From a bacterium (GTDB lineage: Bacteria > Bacillota_I > Bacilli_A > RF39 > UBA660), in contig JAQXHG010000043.1 of the NCBI GenBank assembly GCA_029007115.1, forward strand, positions 1 through 45,648: a DNA stretch of 45,648 nt, read 5' to 3'. The notes beneath the pieces were generated by a model that worked only from the letters and a program-made list of their open reading frames with translations, did not search any database and was not told the DNA's origin. Below are positions 44,658 through 45,648 of this stretch, piece after piece. A program made the position numbers and the translations under genes. How positions within the stretch are numbered: position 1 is the first letter of the stretch; the number at the start of each line of letters is the position of its first letter.

Positions 44658-44785
44658 TCATTTAAAAAAGTGAGTATGAGAACCCACTTCAAAAACATAT
44701 TATTCCTTTATAAGTTTAATAAGCTTTTATACCAATGTACCTTTACATCTGGTGAAGAGTGGTTCTCTTTCTTTCTTTTTCAACA
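44658..44785 (-). ncRNA. L20-type leader of infC-rpmI-rplT
   Basis: The transcript should begin near 44785. GAGAACCACT (44767-44758) can pair with AGTGGGTTCTC (44688-44678), which is also the ascending part of the terminator; the two structures exclude each other. Between them is a hairpin ACCA-g-ATGTA/TACATTGGT (about 44753-44730). This matches the known L20-controlled attenuation leader of Firmicute infC operons in place and logic; the Rfam-type alignment was not run. Confidence 0.6.
44659..44689 (-). terminator. Intrinsic terminator in the infC leader
   Basis: Minus-strand AAGTGGG-ttctcata-CTCACTT (44689-44668, one G-T pair) followed by TTTT, upstream of the infC ribosome site. Confidence 0.7.
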
Positions 44786-44791
44786 TCATAG

Positions 44792-44820
44792 ATTATATAC
44801 AAATTATATTCACTTGTCAA
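44792..44820 (-). promoter_or_regulatory. Consensus promoter of the infC operon
   Basis: Minus-strand TTGACA (44820-44815), 17-base spacer, TATAAT (44797-44792): a perfect match at both hexamers. Confidence 0.85.
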
Positions 44821-44872
44821 CATAAAATTCTTAATTTTTACTAAAAATTAAATTTTTTACATTACTACTAAA

Positions 44873-45427
44873 TTATCTTTCATTTTTACTTCTAAATACA
44901 AAATATAATACTATTAATATTATAAATATACTACACAATATTTCTATAACCTTTACAACTTTAGATTCAATACTAATTTGTAATACTTTTTCTTCTAATA
45001 AATCAGTAGAATCCAATATATAATTACAATTAAATTTATTTACAAAATTTCCATATTTTGTATTATTAACTGTAATATCTTCTTTATTAGTACCTTCTAT
45101 ATAATAAATTCCATTAGTAATTTTATATTTTTCAACATCTCCATCACTTGTTAAATTTACGCAATATTTTAGTGATACATCCGTTAGTTCTAAAGCTTTT
45201 TCACCCTCATCAGTACTTATAATACTTAAAATATTGCCTTTCATATATTCTGATGAAAACATTTTCTTTGATTCTTTATATATTGTCATGGACTCTGTTA
45301 AAAAAGTATCTTTTTTAACTTTTTGATAATAATTTAATACGGTAAATGCACCAACTAAAAAAATTACTGCAACAATAACCATTACTAATAATAATTCCAT
45401 TAATGTAAAACCTTTTTTAATTTTCAT
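44873..45427 (-). CDS. Type IV pilin-like protein with a second, C-terminal membrane helix
   Basis: A 184-residue protein opening MKIKKGFTLMELLLVMVIVA, a prepilin signal with Glu at mature position 5. The middle (KKDTFLTESMTIYKESKKMF..., MKGNILSI) aligns by eye with the pilin at 1-383. Unlike normal pilins it ends in a second hydrophobic helix (about residues 156-177, VIEILCSIFIILIVLYFVF) and the basic RSKNER, so both ends would be in the membrane. The ATG at 45427 is favoured over the GTG at 45439, which overlaps the AGTGGTG ribosome site. It has a consensus promoter and lies upstream of infC without a clear terminator. Confidence 0.8.
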   Translation of the reverse strand: MKIKKGFTLMELLLVMVIVAVIFLVGAFTVLNYYQKVKKDTFLTESMTIYKESKKMFSSEYMKGNILSIISTDEGEKALELTDVSLKYCVNLTSDGDVEKYKITNGIYYIEGTNKEDITVNNTKYGNFVNKFNCNYILDSTDLLEEKVLQISIESKVVKVIEILCSIFIILIVLYFVFRSKNER

Positions 45428-45450
45428 AACAAACACCACTACTATAAATC

Positions 45451-45479
45451 ATTATATAAGAATTTCTTTTACATGTCAA
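45451..45479 (-). promoter_or_regulatory. Consensus promoter of the right pilin gene
   Basis: Minus-strand TTGACA (45479-45474), 17-base spacer, TATAAT (45456-45451): perfect at both hexamers. Confidence 0.8.
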
Positions 45480-45542
45480 TGTTAAAAAAGTATACTATAT
45501 ACTGGTATATGATTAATTTATGATAATGTCTTAATTGTTAAC

Positions 45543-45570
45543 TTGCGAAAATGTCTCAATACTATATAAT
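45543..45570 (+). promoter_or_regulatory. Promoter of the putative transposase
   Basis: TTGCGA (45543-45548), 16-base spacer, TATAAT (45565-45570). Confidence 0.5.
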
Positions 45571-45589
45571 ACTCCACTGAGGTGGAAAT

Positions 45590-45648
45590 ATGAGAAAGGT
45601 AGAATTAAGAATGAAAGAACAAGAAAAATATGAAGTTATCAAAGAACT
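45590..45648 (+). CDS. N terminus of a probable ISNCY/IS1202-type transposase (cut by the window)
   Basis: Only 19 full codons are visible: MRKVELRMKEQEKYEVIKE, preceded by GAGGTGG at 45579-45585. From memory this resembles the start of ISNCY-family (IS1202 group) transposases, which open with a similar segment before a helix-turn-helix. Too little is visible to be sure. Confidence 0.5.
   Translation, partial: MRKVELRMKEQEKYEVIKE

Larger units (their letters stand above)
45521..45648 (+). mobile_element. Probable left end of an insertion sequence (cut by the window)
   Basis: Two near-identical repeats, AATGTCTTAAT (45525-45535) and AATGTCTCAAT (45550-45560), flank TTGTTAACTTGCGAAA just before a transposase-like start. 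Such terminal repeats are usual at transposon ends, but the other end and target-site duplication are out of view. The orientation is opposite to nearly all neighbouring genes. Confidence 0.4.

Noticed and set aside
1..45648. Mycoplasma-type genetic code (TGA as Trp)
   Set aside because: TGA ends several genes at sensible places, such as the ATGA overlaps, and conserved Trp are coded by TGG.

Overview
The window is about 45.6 kb of very AT-rich DNA, packed with bacterial genes that lie almost all on the minus strand. TGA is used as a stop codon (for example in the ATGA overlaps at 4189-4192, 23546-23549 and 41597-41600), so this is the standard bacterial code and not the Mycoplasma code. The gene set points to a low-GC Firmicute of the Bacilli/Erysipelotrichia/RF39-like sort: ezrA, comN-secDF, fused SecDF, RNase HIII, xpaC-telA, a YmfF/YmfH protease pair, long-form Rel plus Dtd, and a B. 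subtilis-like elongator tRNA-Met. That assignment is an inference from gene content. Promoters are typically TTGaca-17-TATAAT and most genes have AGGAGG-type ribosome sites.

Layout, left to right. A truncated type IV pilin-like gene (1-383) is followed by a P-loop/CYTH-like fusion and a histidine phosphatase (473-2122). Next come signal peptidase I and ribosomal protein L19 (2224-3095), then a SEDS cell-wall polymerase overlapping an unknown membrane protein (3191-5370). A tiny YjcZ-like membrane protein is divergent from these. A thymidylate cassette (dihydrofolate reductase, thymidylate synthase, dTMP kinase) follows at 5689-7787, then rnhC on the plus strand, an HdeD-like membrane protein, and mutS. 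Positions 12408-18565 hold a five-gene module: VWA/solute-binding protein, XpaC, a second solute-binding protein, TelA, and a tandem-AAA protein. After that come dtd-rel, comN-secDF, a DUF3810-like metalloprotease, an unknown alpha-helical protein, and rpsO-pnp. A large surface-exposed protein and an MFS transporter precede ezrA-ftsK-deoD-ymfF-ymfH. The plus-strand tRNA-Met is at 39853-39929. The right end has smr-rsmE-unknown-mtaB, infC-rpmI-rplT with an L20-type leader, a second pilin paralogue, and the 5' end of a probable insertion sequence running off the window.

The genes cover nucleotide supply, translation, protein export, cell division and wall synthesis, mismatch repair and stringent control. 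The most unusual points are: the VWA/XpaC/TelA/AAA module; a Rel protein whose hydrolase site has lost key residues; an infC gene that seems to start with AUA; an L20 protein with a C-terminal SAP-like tail; two genes (ftsW-like and mutS) whose promoters place the transcription start at the ATG, implying leaderless mRNAs; and structured leaders before infC, rpsO and possibly rplS. All functional calls come from reading the sequence and recalling families; no database search was run.
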